64,000 nucleotides of DNA, from positions 1,571,501-1,635,500 of the forward strand of contig NZ_CP135436.1 in the NCBI RefSeq assembly GCF_032340315.1, in the 5' to 3' direction. This document shows, one piece after another, positions 1 through 9,453 of the stretch (the first letter of the stretch is position 1; each line of letters starts with the position of its first letter). The DNA comes from Streptococcus sp. DTU_2020_1001019_1_SI_AUS_MUR_006. GTDB lineage: Bacteria; Bacillota; Bacilli; Lactobacillales; Streptococcaceae. Made by a program: the position numbers and the translations under genes. The notes under the pieces are model-generated. The model was not told the DNA's origin, searched no databases, and saw nothing but the letters and a program-made list of their open reading frames with translations.

Positions 1-158
1 TCATTGATATTTTTCAAGTATTTTATGGACTTTCTTCAATTTCCTTTCAGATAACTTGCTGAAAATCTTCTATTAAATTTAGCAAAACACAGTATGTAGT
101 TTTTGTCGAGACACCTATAATGAAATCATTGCTTTTTCTGTAATTATTTTTTAATACT

Positions 159-216
159 ACACTATATATTGTGTTTGTTGGTAAAATCAGTAAAATAAGT
201 ACACAAGATTTAGTTT
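159..216. promoter_or_regulatory. Paired NrdR boxes upstream of nrdHEF
   Basis: A near-perfect palindrome ACACTATATATTGTGT (159-174) matches the known NrdR box. A second, weaker copy, ACACAAGATTTAGTTT, starts 42 bp further on (201-216), about four helical turns away, which suits cooperative NrdR binding. Both lie just upstream of the nrdH promoter, so repression by ATP/dATP-loaded NrdR is the expected control. The second box is degenerate in its right half and less certain. Confidence 0.75.
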
Positions 217-223
217 TAGAAAG

Positions 224-251
224 TTGACAAAGTTTTTTTTTCTGATATACT
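224..251 (+). promoter_or_regulatory. nrdH promoter
   Basis: TTGACA (224-229) and an extended -10, TGATATACT with TATACT at 246-251, separated by 16 bp. The start codon at 288 follows an AGAGGAG ribosome-binding site. Bases 1-158 upstream contain no convincing gene; they may be the 5' region of a divergent gene outside the window. Confidence 0.8.
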
Positions 252-287
252 AAGAAAGTAATAAATTTTTAAAGAGGAGTTACAGAA

Positions 288-506
288 ATGGTAACCGTAT
301 ATTCTAAAAACAACTGTGTCCAATGTAAAATGACGAAACGTTTTTTAGACAGTAATAATGTTGAATATAAAGAAATCAATCTTGATGAACAACCTGAATA
401 CATTGATCAAGTAAAAGAGCTTGGCTTTAGTGCTGCTCCTATTATTCAGACACCGACAGAAGTTTTCTCTGGTTTCCAACCAGGTAAACTTAAACAACTT
501 GCTTAA
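288..506 (+). CDS. nrdH: Glutaredoxin-like protein NrdH
   Basis: A 72-residue thioredoxin-fold redox protein that supplies electrons to the class Ib ribonucleotide reductase. The redox motif CVQC is at residues 10-13, which is the NrdH-type CxxC close to the N-terminus. The length is normal for the family. The start follows AGAGGAG at good spacing. It is the first gene of the nrdHEF cluster and is separated from nrdE by a weak terminator-like hairpin. No nrdI gene lies beside it, so NrdI, if present, must be encoded elsewhere. Assignment is from motif, size and neighbours. Confidence 0.95.
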   Translation: MVTVYSKNNCVQCKMTKRFLDSNNVEYKEINLDEQPEYIDQVKELGFSAAPIIQTPTEVFSGFQPGKLKQLA

Positions 507-520
507 GAATCAGGACAAAA

Positions 521-552
521 GCTTCTATGTCTACCTTAGAAGCCTTTCTTTT
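521..552 (+). terminator. Attenuator/terminator between nrdH and nrdE
   Basis: The stem GCTTCTA / TAGAAGC (521-527 with 537-543) is followed by CTTTCTTTT. It could lower expression of nrdE relative to nrdH, though read-through is expected because nrdE has no clear promoter of its own. Confidence 0.6.
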
Positions 553-574
553 GTAATTAGATAAAGGATTTTTT

Positions 575-2734
575 ATGGGATTAAAACAACTTGAAGATGT
601 GACTTACTTCCGTCTTAATAATGAAATTAACCGTCCTGTTAATGGACAAATCATGCTTCACAAGGACAAGGAAGCTTTAGAAGCTTTCTTTAAAGAAAAT
701 GTTGTACCTAATACAATGGTTTTTCATTCAATTACGGATAAAATTAATTTCCTCATTGAACATAACTATATTGAAACAGCATTTATCAAGAAATACCGTC
801 CAGAATTTTTGGAAGAACTATCTCAATTTATTAAAGATCAAAACTTCCAATTTAAGTCTTTCATGGCTGCCTATAAATTCTATAATCAATATGCTTTGAA
901 GACTAATGATGGGGAATACTATCTTGAAAGCATGGAAGACCGTGTCTTCTTTAACGCTCTTTATTTCGCAGATGGTGATGAAGCGATTGCTATTGATATC
1001 GCTAATGAAATTATCCACCAACGTTATCAACCTGCTACTCCTTCTTTCTTGAATGCAGGTCGTGCGCGTCGTGGCGAATTGGTATCGTGCTTCTTGATCC
1101 AGGTAACAGATGATATGAACTCTATCGGACGTTCTATCAACTCAGCTCTTCAACTTTCACGTATCGGTGGCGGTGTCGGAATTTCCCTCAGTAACCTTCG
1201 TGAAGCTGGAGCTCCTATTAAAGGCTATGAGGGTGCTGCTTCTGGTGTCGTACCAGTTATGAAGCTTTTCGAAGATAGCTTCTCTTACTCTAACCAACTC
1301 GGTCAACGTCAAGGTGCTGGGGTTGTTTATCTCAATGTCTTCCACCCAGACATCATCGCCTTCCTTTCAACTAAGAAGGAAAATGCGGATGAAAAAGTGC
1401 GTGTCAAGACCCTTTCACTTGGTGTTGTTGTACCAGATAAATTCTACGAATTGGCTCGCAAAAATGAAGAAATGTACCTCTTCAGCCCTTACTCTGTAGA
1501 GCTTGAATACGGCGTGCCATTTAACTACATCGACATCACAGAAAAATACGATGAATTAGTAGCAAATCCAAACATCCGTAAGACAAAAATCAAGGCGCGT
1601 GATTTGGAAACTGAGATTTCTAAATTGCAACAAGAATCTGGTTACCCTTATGTGGTCAACATTGATACAGCCAACCGTGCAAATCCAGTTGATGGTAAGA
1701 TCATCATGAGTAACTTGTGTTCTGAGATTCTTCAAGTCCAAGAACCAAGTCTTATCAACGATGCTCAAGAATTCCTTAAAATGGGGACTGATGTCTCATG
1801 TAACCTTGGTTCAACAAACGTAGTCAACATGATGACGTCACCTGACTTTGGTCGTTCTATCCGTGCTATGGTTCGTGCCCTTACTTTCGTAACAGATAGT
1901 TCACACATCGTTGCTGTACCGACTATCGACCACGGAAATAGTCAAGCTCATACCTTTGGTCTTGGTGCCATGGGACTTCACAGCTACCTTGCCCAACAAT
2001 TGATTGAATACGGATCACCTGAGTCAATTGAATTTACAAGCATCTACTTCATGCTTATGAACTACTGGACCTTGGTTGAGTCAAACAATATCGCCCGCGA
2101 ACGTGGTATCACCTTCCACAACTTTGAAAAATCAGACTACGCTAACGGAAGCTACTTTGACAAGTATGTGACAGGCGAGTTTGTTCCAAAATCAGACCGT
2201 GTTAAAGAACTCTTCAAAGATATCTTTATTCCTACTGCTGCTGACTGGGCTGAACTTCGTGATAAAGTTAAAGCAGATGGACTTTACCACCAAAACCGCC
2301 TTGCTGTAGCGCCAAATGGTTCTATCAGCTATATCAACGATGTATCTGCTTCTATCCACCCGATCACGCAACGTATCGAAGAACGCCAAGAGAAGAAAAT
2401 CGGTAAGATTTACTATCCTGCTGCTGGTTTGTCAACAGAAACAATCCCTTACTACACTTCTGCTTATGACATGGATATGCGTAAGGTCATTGATGTTTAT
2501 GCTGCTGCGACTGAGCACGTGGACCAAGGACTTTCACTCACACTCTTTATGCGTAGTGATATTCCAACAGGCCTTTACGAATGGAAGAAAGAAAACAAAC
2601 AAACGACACGTGACTTGTCTATCCTTCGTAACTATGCCTTCAACAAAGGTATCAAGTCTATCTACTACGTCCGTACCTTTACAGATGATGGTGGAGAAGT
2701 CGGTGCTAACCAATGCGAGAGCTGTGTGATTTAA
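575..2734 (+). CDS. nrdE: Class Ib ribonucleoside-diphosphate reductase, alpha subunit
   Basis: The catalytic subunit (719 residues) that reduces ribonucleoside diphosphates to deoxyribonucleotides. Visible signatures are the active-site segment NLCSEIL near residue 380, SCNLGSTN, and the C-terminal redox pair CESC (Cys714 and Cys717), which is re-reduced by NrdH. Length and the lack of a full N-terminal ATP-cone fit class Ib rather than class Ia. The gene lies 68 bp after nrdH and is followed by a terminator, then nrdF. The partner is the NrdF radical-generating subunit. Confidence 0.97.
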   Translation: MGLKQLEDVTYFRLNNEINRPVNGQIMLHKDKEALEAFFKENVVPNTMVFHSITDKINFLIEHNYIETAFIKKYRPEFLEELSQFIKDQNFQFKSFMAAYKFYNQYALKTNDGEYYLESMEDRVFFNALYFADGDEAIAIDIANEIIHQRYQPATPSFLNAGRARRGELVSCFLIQVTDDMNSIGRSINSALQLSRIGGGVGISLSNLREAGAPIKGYEGAASGVVPVMKLFEDSFSYSNQLGQRQGAGVVYLNVFHPDIIAFLSTKKENADEKVRVKTLSLGVVVPDKFYELARKNEEMYLFSPYSVELEYGVPFNYIDITEKYDELVANPNIRKTKIKARDLETEISKLQQESGYPYVVNIDTANRANPVDGKIIMSNLCSEILQVQEPSLINDAQEFLKMGTDVSCNLGSTNVVNMMTSPDFGRSIRAMVRALTFVTDSSHIVAVPTIDHGNSQAHTFGLGAMGLHSYLAQQLIEYGSPESIEFTSIYFMLMNYWTLVESNNIARERGITFHNFEKSDYANGSYFDKYVTGEFVPKSDRVKELFKDIFIPTAADWAELRDKVKADGLYHQNRLAVAPNGSISYINDVSASIHPITQRIEERQEKKIGKIYYPAAGLSTETIPYYTSAYDMDMRKVIDVYAAATEHVDQGLSLTLFMRSDIPTGLYEWKKENKQTTRDLSILRNYAFNKGIKSIYYVRTFTDDGGEVGANQCESCVI

Positions 2735-2811
2735 TTCAACTCTCAAAAAAATTACATTTACTTAATCCATTAAACGAAACGTATTTTGCTGATAGAATCA
2801 TGTAAGAACAT

Positions 2812-2836
2812 AAAAGTCGGGCTACCGACTTTTTGT
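2812..2836 (+). terminator. Terminator after nrdE
   Basis: The perfect stem AAAAGTCGG / CCGACTTTT with a GCTA loop runs into a T-rich tail. It separates nrdE from nrdF. Confidence 0.8.
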
Positions 2837-2856
2837 TCGATTATAGCATAGAATTA

Positions 2857-2865
2857 TGATAAAAT
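2857..2865 (+). promoter_or_regulatory. Extended -10 promoter for nrdF
   Basis: TGATAAAAT (2857-2865) is an extended -10 element without a good -35. It lies after the nrdE terminator and 47 bp before the nrdF start, so nrdF is probably transcribed at least partly on its own. Confidence 0.5.
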
Positions 2866-2912
2866 AAGAATGATTATGTTATCGCATTACTACACACAGA
2901 AAGAGATTTCAA

Positions 2913-3875
2913 ATGAAAACTTACTACAAAGCCATTAACTGGAATGCCATCGAAGATGTCATTGACAAATCAACCTGGGAAAAGCTGACTGAGCAGTTCT
3001 GGCTTGATACGCGTATCCCTTTGTCAAATGACCTAGACGACTGGAGAAAGCTTTCTAATAAGGAAAAAGACCTTGTTGGTAAAGTTTTTGGAGGTTTGAC
3101 CCTTCTTGATACCATGCAATCAGAAACTGGTGTTCAAGCCCTTCGTGCTGATATTCGTACGCCTCACGAGGAAGCTGTTTTTAACAATATCCAATTTATG
3201 GAATCTGTTCATGCTAAGTCATACTCTTCTATCTTCTCAACCTTAAATACCAAGTCTGAAATTGAAGAAATTTTTGAATGGACTAATACCAATCCATATC
3301 TTCAGAAAAAAGCTGAAATTATCAATGAAATCTACCTAAACGGAACTCCTCTTGAAAAGAAAGTAGCGAGTGTCTTCCTTGAAACCTTCCTTTTCTACTC
3401 TGGTTTCTTCACACCACTCTACTATCTTGGAAACAACAAGTTGGCCAACGTGGCAGAAATTATCAAATTGATTATTCGTGATGAATCAGTTCATGGAACC
3501 TACATCGGCTACAAATTCCAACTTGGTTTCAACGAATTACCTGAAGATGAGCAAGAAAAACTCAAAGAATGGATGTACGACCTTCTCTATACTCTTTATG
3601 AGAATGAAGAAGGCTACACAGAGAGCCTCTATGACGAAGTCGGATGGACTGAAGAGGTTAAAACCTTCCTTCGCTACAATGCTAATAAGGCTCTTATGAA
3701 CTTGGGGCAAGATCCTCTCTTCCCTGATTCAGCTGACGATGTCAACCCTATCGTTATGAACGGGATTTCAACTGGTACATCCAACCACGACTTCTTCTCT
3801 CAAGTTGGTAATGGCTATCTACTTGGTGAAGTTGAAGCTATGCAGGATGATGACTATAACTATGGACTAAATTAA
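2913..3875 (+). CDS. nrdF: Class Ib ribonucleoside-diphosphate reductase, beta subunit
   Basis: The radical-harbouring ferritin-like subunit (320 residues) that generates the tyrosyl radical needed by NrdE, using a Mn or Fe dinuclear centre. Metal-ligand regions characteristic of the family are present, for example the MESVHAKSYS helix and the DESVHGTYIGYKFQ helix. Length is normal. It starts after AGAAAGAG and is followed directly by the IS3-type element beginning at 3908. The gene itself is intact. Confidence 0.96.
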   Translation: MKTYYKAINWNAIEDVIDKSTWEKLTEQFWLDTRIPLSNDLDDWRKLSNKEKDLVGKVFGGLTLLDTMQSETGVQALRADIRTPHEEAVFNNIQFMESVHAKSYSSIFSTLNTKSEIEEIFEWTNTNPYLQKKAEIINEIYLNGTPLEKKVASVFLETFLFYSGFFTPLYYLGNNKLANVAEIIKLIIRDESVHGTYIGYKFQLGFNELPEDEQEKLKEWMYDLLYTLYENEEGYTESLYDEVGWTEEVKTFLRYNANKALMNLGQDPLFPDSADDVNPIVMNGISTGTSNHDFFSQVGNGYLLGEVEAMQDDDYNYGLN

Positions 3876-3938
3876 TACCTAACCTAAAAAAACATCTAAG
3901 TTTAATTTGTACTGATCCCAAAAAGTTAGACAATTAAT

Positions 3939-4772
3939 TTAAGCAAAGGATTTAGTTCTGTATTGTACAGGACTAAGTCCTTTTAGTTTTACCTTAATTC
4001 GTTTGTTGTTGTAGTAATCAATATAGTCTACAATAGCTTGTTCCAAGTGCTCAAGTGACTGAAACGTATTCTCATAACCATAAAACATTTCAGTCTTAAG
4101 AATGCCAAAGAAAGATTCCATCATACCGTTATCTGGGCTATTCCCCTTACGTGACATAGATGGTTGGATTCCCTTATTCTTTAAAAAATGATGATAAAAA
4201 TCGTGTTGGTATTGCCATCCTTGGTCACTATGGAGAATCGTATTCTCATAGTACTTCTCTGTGAAGGCCTGGTTTAACATAGCTTCCACTTGTTCTAAGT
4301 TTGGTGAAGTTGAAAGATTATAGGCGATAATTTCGCTATTAAAGCCATCTAAAACTGGTGATAAGTAGAGTTTTTGACTGCTTGCTGGAATGGCAAATTC
4401 TGTCACATCTGTGTAGCACTTTTCCATTGGTTTGGCGGCTTCAAATTGGCGTTGAATAAGGTTATCTGCTTTCTTACCAACGTCTCCTTTATGAGAAGAA
4501 TATTTTCGTTTCTGTCGCATTTTAGCTTGTAAATTGAGTACTTTCATCAAGCGTTGAACTCTTTTATGATTTACCAGATAACCACGATTTCTTAGTTCTA
4601 AATGAATCCGACGATAACCATAATTTCCCTTATGTTCGATAAAAATGGATTGAATTTCAGCTTTAAGCTCTTGGTCCTTATCTGGTTTGTCTAGCTGTTT
4701 CAAGTGATAGTAGTAGGTCGAACGAGCTAGTTTAATGGCTTTTAGAAGAATATCTAACGAAAACTCAGTCAT
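3939..4772 (-). CDS. IS3-family transposase OrfB (DDE integrase)
   Basis: Catalytic half of the transposase (277 residues). An N-terminal HTH_21-like part (about 15-75) precedes an rve integrase core. The DDE residues are visible in YTDVTEF, LHSDQGWQYQ and ESFFGILKTE, with the K six residues after the E that is typical of IS3 elements. The ATG shares its first base with the OrfA stop (TAATG), suggesting translational coupling. I saw no obvious slippery run at the junction. In IS3 elements an OrfAB fusion is often the active transposase. Confidence 0.93.
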   Translation of the reverse strand: MTEFSLDILLKAIKLARSTYYYHLKQLDKPDKDQELKAEIQSIFIEHKGNYGYRRIHLELRNRGYLVNHKRVQRLMKVLNLQAKMRQKRKYSSHKGDVGKKADNLIQRQFEAAKPMEKCYTDVTEFAIPASSQKLYLSPVLDGFNSEIIAYNLSTSPNLEQVEAMLNQAFTEKYYENTILHSDQGWQYQHDFYHHFLKNKGIQPSMSRKGNSPDNGMMESFFGILKTEMFYGYENTFQSLEHLEQAIVDYIDYYNNKRIKVKLKGLSPVQYRTKSFA

Positions 4773-5287
4773 TAATTCTTGAACAATTTCTGTCTTTCTT
4801 CTTTCTCTTTTTCCTCCTTCAATCGGAGTTCTCTCAACTTTTTTAGGATGGCATTCTCCGCTCTCAGGTACTCATTTTCTGCTTGAAGACGTTCTAATTC
4901 TGTCCTCTCTTCAGGTCTCGTTTTTAGCTTATGTCCCATTTTAGGTATTCTCCCTCTTGTTTTCTCAACAATAGTATACCCGTTTTTCTTGTATTGTGCT
5001 AGCCAATTAAGAAGTATCGTACGACTTGGGAGGCCGTATTCAAGTGAAACTCTATCTTTAGTCCAGCCTTCATGTAAGACTTTATTAATCATTTCTTGTT
5101 TTAAATCAGGAGAATAGTAACGATTTTTTCCTTTTTTGACGAACTCTATTCCGTAACGATCAATCAATTTAATCATGTACCTAATATTAGAATTGTTGAT
5201 CCCAAATTTATTTGAAAGCTTCTCTAAGCTATATCCTTGTTTTCTAAGTTCATAGATCTGAACTTTATCATCATAAGTTAATTTCAT
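4772..5287 (-). CDS. IS3-family transposase OrfA (helix-turn-helix)
   Basis: A 171-residue DNA-binding protein with two HTH segments (about residues 1-50 and 60-115) and a lysine/glutamate-rich coiled coil at the C-terminus (about 125-170). The coiled coil is of leucine-zipper type, as in IS150 OrfA proteins. Its start at 5287 lies just inside the IS right end, beside a perfect hairpin that duplicates the terminal repeat. It is expected to bind the IS ends and regulate transposition. Confidence 0.9.
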   Translation of the reverse strand: MKLTYDDKVQIYELRKQGYSLEKLSNKFGINNSNIRYMIKLIDRYGIEFVKKGKNRYYSPDLKQEMINKVLHEGWTKDRVSLEYGLPSRTILLNWLAQYKKNGYTIVEKTRGRIPKMGHKLKTRPEERTELERLQAENEYLRAENAILKKLRELRLKEEKEKEERQKLFKN

Positions 5288-5296
5288 AATAAAAAT

Positions 5297-5334
5297 ACCC
5301 CAAAAGTTAGATTTTTATGTCTAACTTTTGGGGT
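5297..5334. repeat. Terminal hairpin inside the IS3 right end
   Basis: The perfect inverted repeat ACCCCAAAAGTTAGA / TCTAACTTTTGGGGT has an 8-nt loop. One arm is the IS terminal repeat and the other is an inverted copy just inside it. Transcription entering from outside would fold this hairpin immediately upstream of orfA, which could block its translation (inference). Confidence 0.75.
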
Positions 5335-5411
5335 GCAGTTCAATTACAAACCAGATGTTTTTTTTTGTTTATTTTTGTTTTCTTTAAGTTGCTTAGCTGT
5401 TTAAAATATGA

Positions 5412-5417
5412 TAAAAT
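5412..5417 (+). promoter_or_regulatory. Extended -10 promoter of the DeoR-type regulator
   Basis: TGATAAAAT, with its -10 TAAAAT at 5412-5417, lies 25 bp before the start codon, which is preceded by TTGGGGGTGG. The promoter lies outside the IS. Confidence 0.5.
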
Positions 5418-5441
5418 AATATTAGATTTGGGGGTGGTTCA

Positions 5442-6209
5442 ATGCTGAAGCAAGAAAAATTAGATACTATTTTAGAAATTGTTAATACAAAAGGAACTAT
5501 CACTGTTAAAGAGATTATGAATCGCCTTGATATTTCCGATATGACAGCTAGACGATATTTACAAGAGTTAGCGGATAAGGATTTACTGGTTCGAGTTCAT
5601 GGAGGAGCTGAAAAACTTCGAACAGGTTCCTTATTAAATAATGAGCGTTCTAACGTTGAAAAACAAGGGCTACAAACAGCAGAAAAACAAGAAATTGCTC
5701 GCTTTGCAGGTCACTTAGTTGAAGAAAGAGAAACTATTTTCATTGGTCCAGGTACCACATTAGAATTCTTTGCGCGTGAGCTTCCTATCGATAACATTCG
5801 TGTTGTTACCAATAGTTTGCCTGTATTTCTTATTCTAAACGAGCGTAAGCTAACTGATCTCATTCTAATCGGTGGTAATTATCGTTCAATTACAGGAGCT
5901 TTTGTCGGTACTCTCACTCTTCAAGATATCGCTAGTTTGCAATTTTCAAAAGCCTTCGTTAGTTGTAATGGTATCAAGGATCAAGCTATCGCTACTTTTA
6001 GTGAAGACGAAGGTGAAGCGCAGAAATTAGCACTTGAAAACGCCAACAAAAAATATCTCCTAGCTGACCATAGCAAATTTGATAAATTTGATTTCTTCAC
6101 ATTTTACAATATCTCAGATATCGACACCATTATAACGGATTCAAAATTAAGTGACCAAACACTCCAATCACTGTCTAAACAAACTAAAATTATCAAGTCA
6201 AAACCTTAA
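5442..6209 (+). CDS. lacR: DeoR-family transcriptional regulator, LacR-like
   Basis: A 255-residue repressor with an N-terminal DeoR winged HTH (about residues 1-57, including DISDMTARRYLQEL) and a C-terminal sugar-phosphate sensor domain (about 75-235, with FIGPGTTLEFFARELP). The sequence closely resembles streptococcal LacR, which represses the tagatose-6-phosphate lactose operon. No lac genes are present on either side. The upstream neighbour is the IS3 element and the downstream one is pepX. The target is therefore uncertain: a distant lac operon or another sugar locus. A strong terminator follows. Confidence 0.85.
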   Translation: MLKQEKLDTILEIVNTKGTITVKEIMNRLDISDMTARRYLQELADKDLLVRVHGGAEKLRTGSLLNNERSNVEKQGLQTAEKQEIARFAGHLVEERETIFIGPGTTLEFFARELPIDNIRVVTNSLPVFLILNERKLTDLILIGGNYRSITGAFVGTLTLQDIASLQFSKAFVSCNGIKDQAIATFSEDEGEAQKLALENANKKYLLADHSKFDKFDFFTFYNISDIDTIITDSKLSDQTLQSLSKQTKIIKSKP

Positions 6210-6216
6210 ACTCTAC

Positions 6217-6270
6217 AACTAGTCATAGAATTTAGTAGCTACTACTAATTCCATGGCTAGTTTTTTATTT
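6217..6270 (+). terminator. Terminator after the LacR-like gene
   Basis: AACTAG...GAATTTAGTAG pairs with CTACTAATTC...CTAGTT and is followed by TTTTTTATTTT. Confidence 0.85.
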
Positions 6271-6442
6271 TATATTAAGCGTGCAATCTAAAATATTTCA
6301 ATTATTTTTCAAATCTATGATTTCTGTATTTTTAATTTAATAGATTCCTCGAATCTGTCTTTTTATATTCCATTTCACGAAGTCATCCTTTTTAGTTTAT
6401 TATAACAGTTACTTGTATTTTCTATCATTTCCCCTACTTTTT

Positions 6443-6451
6443 TGATATAAT
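6443..6451 (+). promoter_or_regulatory. pepX promoter (extended -10)
   Basis: TGATATAAT with its -10 TATAAT at 6446-6451 lies 32 bp before the pepX ATG. The ribosome-binding site AAAGGAGG follows at 6471-6478. Confidence 0.75.
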
Positions 6452-6483
6452 AAATTTAGAATGATTCTTCAAAGGAGGCATCT

Positions 6484-8823
6484 ATGCGTTTTAATCAATT
6501 CAGTTACTATCCTGTAAGCCAGCAACAAGCTTTACGGGAATTATCCAGCCTTGGATTCAAGCTTGACCAATCAAATTCTGATAAAGAACTGTTTGAAGCT
6601 TTTGTTAGAACTTGCTTTTTCAATTACAAAAATACGGATTATCCCCTCTCAACTTTAGCGGTTGATAAAGAAACTGATCTGCTCACTTTCTTCAACTCTG
6701 ATCGTGAATTAACTGCAGAAATTTTCTATACTGTTGCCTTTCAGTTGCTTGGTTTCAGCTACTTAACGGACTTTGAAGATGGTCTTGTTTTTCACAAAGA
6801 AACGGCATTCCCAATTGTATACGGAGATTTGATTGACAATCTCTATCAACTCCTTAACACGCGCACTAAAAAGGGAAATACCTTGATCGATCAATTGGTT
6901 AGCGATGGTCTTATCCCTGAGAACAATGATTACCACTACTTCAATGGTAAGAGCTTGGCAACCTTCTCTGCAAACAATGCTATTCGGGAAGTTGTTTATG
7001 TGGAAAGTCGAGTTGATTCTGATAATGATGGACTGCCAGATCTTATCAAGGTAAACATTATTCGTCCATCTTACCACGGCAAAATTCCAGCTGTTATGAC
7101 GGCAAGTCCTTACCATCAAGGAACCAATGATAAAGCAAGCGATAAAGCTCTTTACAAAATGGAAGTTGAGCTAGAAGTCAAGGAACCGCATGAAATTTCT
7201 CTAGAAAAACCAACATTAGACTTGGTTGAACCAGTTGGCCAAGCAGAACTCGTTCCAGAAGCTGAAGAAAAACTGACTCATATCAATAGCAGCTACACAC
7301 TTAACGACTACTTCCTTCCAAGAGGATTTGCAAATATCTACGTATCTGGTCTTGGAACCAAGGATTCTCAAGGTCAAATGACCAACGGAGATTACCGCCA
7401 AGTTGAAGCCTATAAAAATGTTATTGATTGGCTCAATGGTCGTTGTCGTGCCTTCACAGACCACAGTCGTAAACGTCAGGTCAAGGCTGACTGGTCAAAT
7501 GGAAAAGTTGCCACTACTGGTCTTTCTTATCTAGGAACAATGTCTAATGGTCTTGCAACTACAGGAGTTGATGGTTTAGAAGTCATTATTGCTGAAGCCG
7601 GTATTTCTTCTTGGTACAACTATTATCGAGAAAATGGTCTGGTAACAAGCCCTGGTGGCTATCCAGGGGAGGACTTCGATTCATTAGATGAATTAACTTA
7701 TTCTCGTAATCTCTTAGCTGGTGACTATATTCGTGGAAACGAAGCTCATAAAGAGTCTATAGAAGAACTCAAGAAAAATCTAGACCGTAAAACTGGAGAT
7801 TATAACCAATTCTGGCATGACAGAAACTACCTACTTAATGCTGAAAAAGTTAAGGCTGAAGTTGTCTTTACCCACGGTTCGCAAGACTGGAATGTCAAAC
7901 CACTTCACGTCTATCAAATGTTTAATGCTCTTCCAAGTCATATTAATAAACACCTCTTTTATCATAACGGGGCCCATGTTTATATGAACAACTGGCAGTC
8001 TATTGATTTCCGTGAATCCATGAATGCTCTTTTGACACAGAAATTATTGGGGCATGAAACTGATTACCGACTTCCAAGAATCGTTTGGCAAGACAATACA
8101 GCTCCTCAAACATGGATGACTCTTGAAGATTTTGGAAATCAAACTGACCACAAAACTTTCACATTAGGTACTGAAGAAGCTGTCATTCAAAACCACTATG
8201 AAGACTCTGATTTTGAACGATTTGGAAAAACTTACCAAACCTTTAATAATGAACTCTATCAAGGGAAAGTCAATCAAGTTACGATTGACCTGCCAGTGAC
8301 AGAAGAACTTCATCTCAATGGGCGTGTTAAACTAAACCTCCGTCTCAAATCAAGTACAAACAAAGGCTTACTATCTGCCCAACTTCTCGAACTTGGTCAA
8401 AAGAAATACCTACAACCGTATCCAGGAGTCTTGTCTGCTCGTACGATTGATAATGGTCGTTACCACATGCTGGAAAATCTTTGCGAGCTACCGTTTAGCC
8501 CAAATGCACAGCGCGTTATCACCAAAGGCTATCTCAATCTTCAAAATCGTCATGATTTACTGAAAATTGAGGAAGTTAAGCCTGATGAATGGATGGAATT
8601 TCAATTTGAACTCCAACCAACTATTTACAAACTAAAAGAAGGCGATACAGTACGTCTCGTTCTTTACACAACAGACTTTGAGATTACTGTACGTGACAAT
8701 ACAGACTATCACTTGACTGTCGACCTTGAACAGTCCAATCTTGAGATACCTTTTCAAAGGGAGGTAACTGTAGATGAACAAAGCCGAGCAAAGACACCAG
8801 CTCATCCGAGCCTTAATCACTAA
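6484..8823 (+). CDS. pepX: Xaa-Pro dipeptidyl-peptidase
   Basis: A cytoplasmic serine peptidase (779 residues, S15 family) that removes X-Pro dipeptides from peptide N-termini. The nucleophile motif GLSYLG is at 346-351, with Ser348 the likely nucleophile. The alpha/beta-hydrolase core is followed by [10 protein letters not shown] (Asp region) and YHNGAHVY (His region), then a C-terminal beta-rich domain. Length fits streptococcal and lactococcal PepX. The last 50 bp overlap the start of the ArgR-type gene in another frame, which implies coupled translation. Confidence 0.95.
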   Translation: MRFNQFSYYPVSQQQALRELSSLGFKLDQSNSDKELFEAFVRTCFFNYKNTDYPLSTLAVDKETDLLTFFNSDRELTAEIFYTVAFQLLGFSYLTDFEDGLVFHKETAFPIVYGDLIDNLYQLLNTRTKKGNTLIDQLVSDGLIPENNDYHYFNGKSLATFSANNAIREVVYVESRVDSDNDGLPDLIKVNIIRPSYHGKIPAVMTASPYHQGTNDKASDKALYKMEVELEVKEPHEISLEKPTLDLVEPVGQAELVPEAEEKLTHINSSYTLNDYFLPRGFANIYVSGLGTKDSQGQMTNGDYRQVEAYKNVIDWLNGRCRAFTDHSRKRQVKADWSNGKVATTGLSYLGTMSNGLATTGVDGLEVIIAEAGISSWYNYYRENGLVTSPGGYPGEDFDSLDELTYSRNLLAGDYIRGNEAHKESIEELKKNLDRKTGDYNQFWHDRNYLLNAEKVKAEVVFTHGSQDWNVKPLHVYQMFNALPSHINKHLFYHNGAHVYMNNWQSIDFRESMNALLTQKLLGHETDYRLPRIVWQDNTAPQTWMTLEDFGNQTDHKTFTLGTEEAVIQNHYEDSDFERFGKTYQTFNNELYQGKVNQVTIDLPVTEELHLNGRVKLNLRLKSSTNKGLLSAQLLELGQKKYLQPYPGVLSARTIDNGRYHMLENLCELPFSPNAQRVITKGYLNLQNRHDLLKIEEVKPDEWMEFQFELQPTIYKLKEGDTVRLVLYTTDFEITVRDNTDYHLTVDLEQSNLEIPFQREVTVDEQSRAKTPAHPSLNH

Positions 8824-9244
8824 ACAAAAAATTCATACCCAAACTGAATTACAAGAACTACTGATTGAAAACGGAGTACAGGTCACACAAGCAACACTTT
8901 CAAGAGACATTAACCTGATGAATCTTTCTAAGATTCGTGAAGGTGAACACTCCTATTATTCAATCAACACTGACTCTACATCCAAGTGGGAAAAACGGCT
9001 AGAAGTCTATATGGAGGAAGCACTCTACATGATGCAACCCGTCCAACACCAGGTTGTTATCAAAACCTATCCAGGTTTGGCACAATCCTTCGGATCTATC
9101 TTGGACGCCCTAAACTTCCCTGAAATAGTGGCTACTATCTGTGGAAATGATGTCTGTTTGGTTATCTGCGAGGATAAGGAACAAGCTCAATCTTGCTTTG
9201 AACGCCTCAAACAATTTGCACCACCTCTATTTTTTGATCGGTAA
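8774..9244 (+). CDS. argR: ArgR-family transcriptional regulator
   Basis: A 156-residue arginine-type repressor with an N-terminal winged-helix DNA-binding domain (about 1-70, [17 protein letters not shown]) and a C-terminal oligomerisation/arginine-binding domain (about 80-150). The start at 8774 follows AAAGGGAGG inside the end of pepX. Streptococci carry several ArgR paralogues (ArgR1, ArgR2, AhrC) and I cannot say which this is. Co-transcription with pepX suggests a link between peptide use and arginine metabolism (inference). Confidence 0.88.
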   Translation: MNKAEQRHQLIRALITKQKIHTQTELQELLIENGVQVTQATLSRDINLMNLSKIREGEHSYYSINTDSTSKWEKRLEVYMEEALYMMQPVQHQVVIKTYPGLAQSFGSILDALNFPEIVATICGNDVCLVICEDKEQAQSCFERLKQFAPPLFFDR

Positions 9245-9250
9245 CAAAAA

Positions 9251-9273
9251 CCCGTGATGACTATCATCACGGG
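9251..9273. terminator. Bidirectional terminator between argR and the converging gene
   Basis: The perfect inverted repeat CCCGTGATGA / TCATCACGGG has a 3-nt loop, A-rich on the left and T-rich on the right. It can end both argR (plus) and the small minus-strand gene at 9280-9444. Confidence 0.9.
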
Positions 9274-9279
9274 ATTATT

Positions 9280-9444
9280 TTATGATTTGCTATTTTCAGC
9301 TTGCTTTTTAGTTCTTGCTAGTCTCAAAGCACGATTTGGATTGAGGCGATTAAACAGTTCTTCTAACTTCTTCTCATTCCAGACGTCTGCTGCAGAAACA
9401 AAATTTCCATCAGCATCTCGGAAAGATATCGGTTTATCTCCCAT
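9280..9444 (-). CDS. Conserved small hypothetical protein (54 aa) downstream of obgE
   Basis: A 54-residue acidic/basic soluble protein beginning MGDKPISFRDADGNFVSA and ending in a lysine-rich tail. It starts 9 bp after the obgE stop, behind AGGAGATAGCT, so it is translated from the obgE message. It includes WNEKKLEELFNRLNPN, a probable helix. I do not recognise a function. The good ribosome-binding site, the tight spacing to obgE and the terminator right after the stop argue that it is real. Confidence 0.75.
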   Translation of the reverse strand: MGDKPISFRDADGNFVSAADVWNEKKLEELFNRLNPNRALRLARTKKQAENSKS

Positions 9445-9453
9445 AGCTATCTC

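Larger units (their letters stand above)
3908..5342 (-). mobile_element. IS3-family insertion sequence (IS150-like), about 1.43 kb
   Basis: Terminal imperfect inverted repeats are TGTACTGATCCCAAAAAGTT at the left and its counterpart TCTAACTTTTGGGGTGCAG..A at the right. A 3-bp ATT flanks both ends and is a possible target duplication. Inside are two minus-strand genes, a helix-turn-helix OrfA and a DDE integrase OrfB, whose stop and start overlap. Both reading frames are open, so the copy may be active. It sits between nrdF and the DeoR-type regulator gene. Confidence 0.92.

Noticed and set aside
1..158. Possible IS remnant or gene before nrdH
   Set aside because: No frame or terminal repeat could be supported; probably the leader of a divergent gene outside the window.
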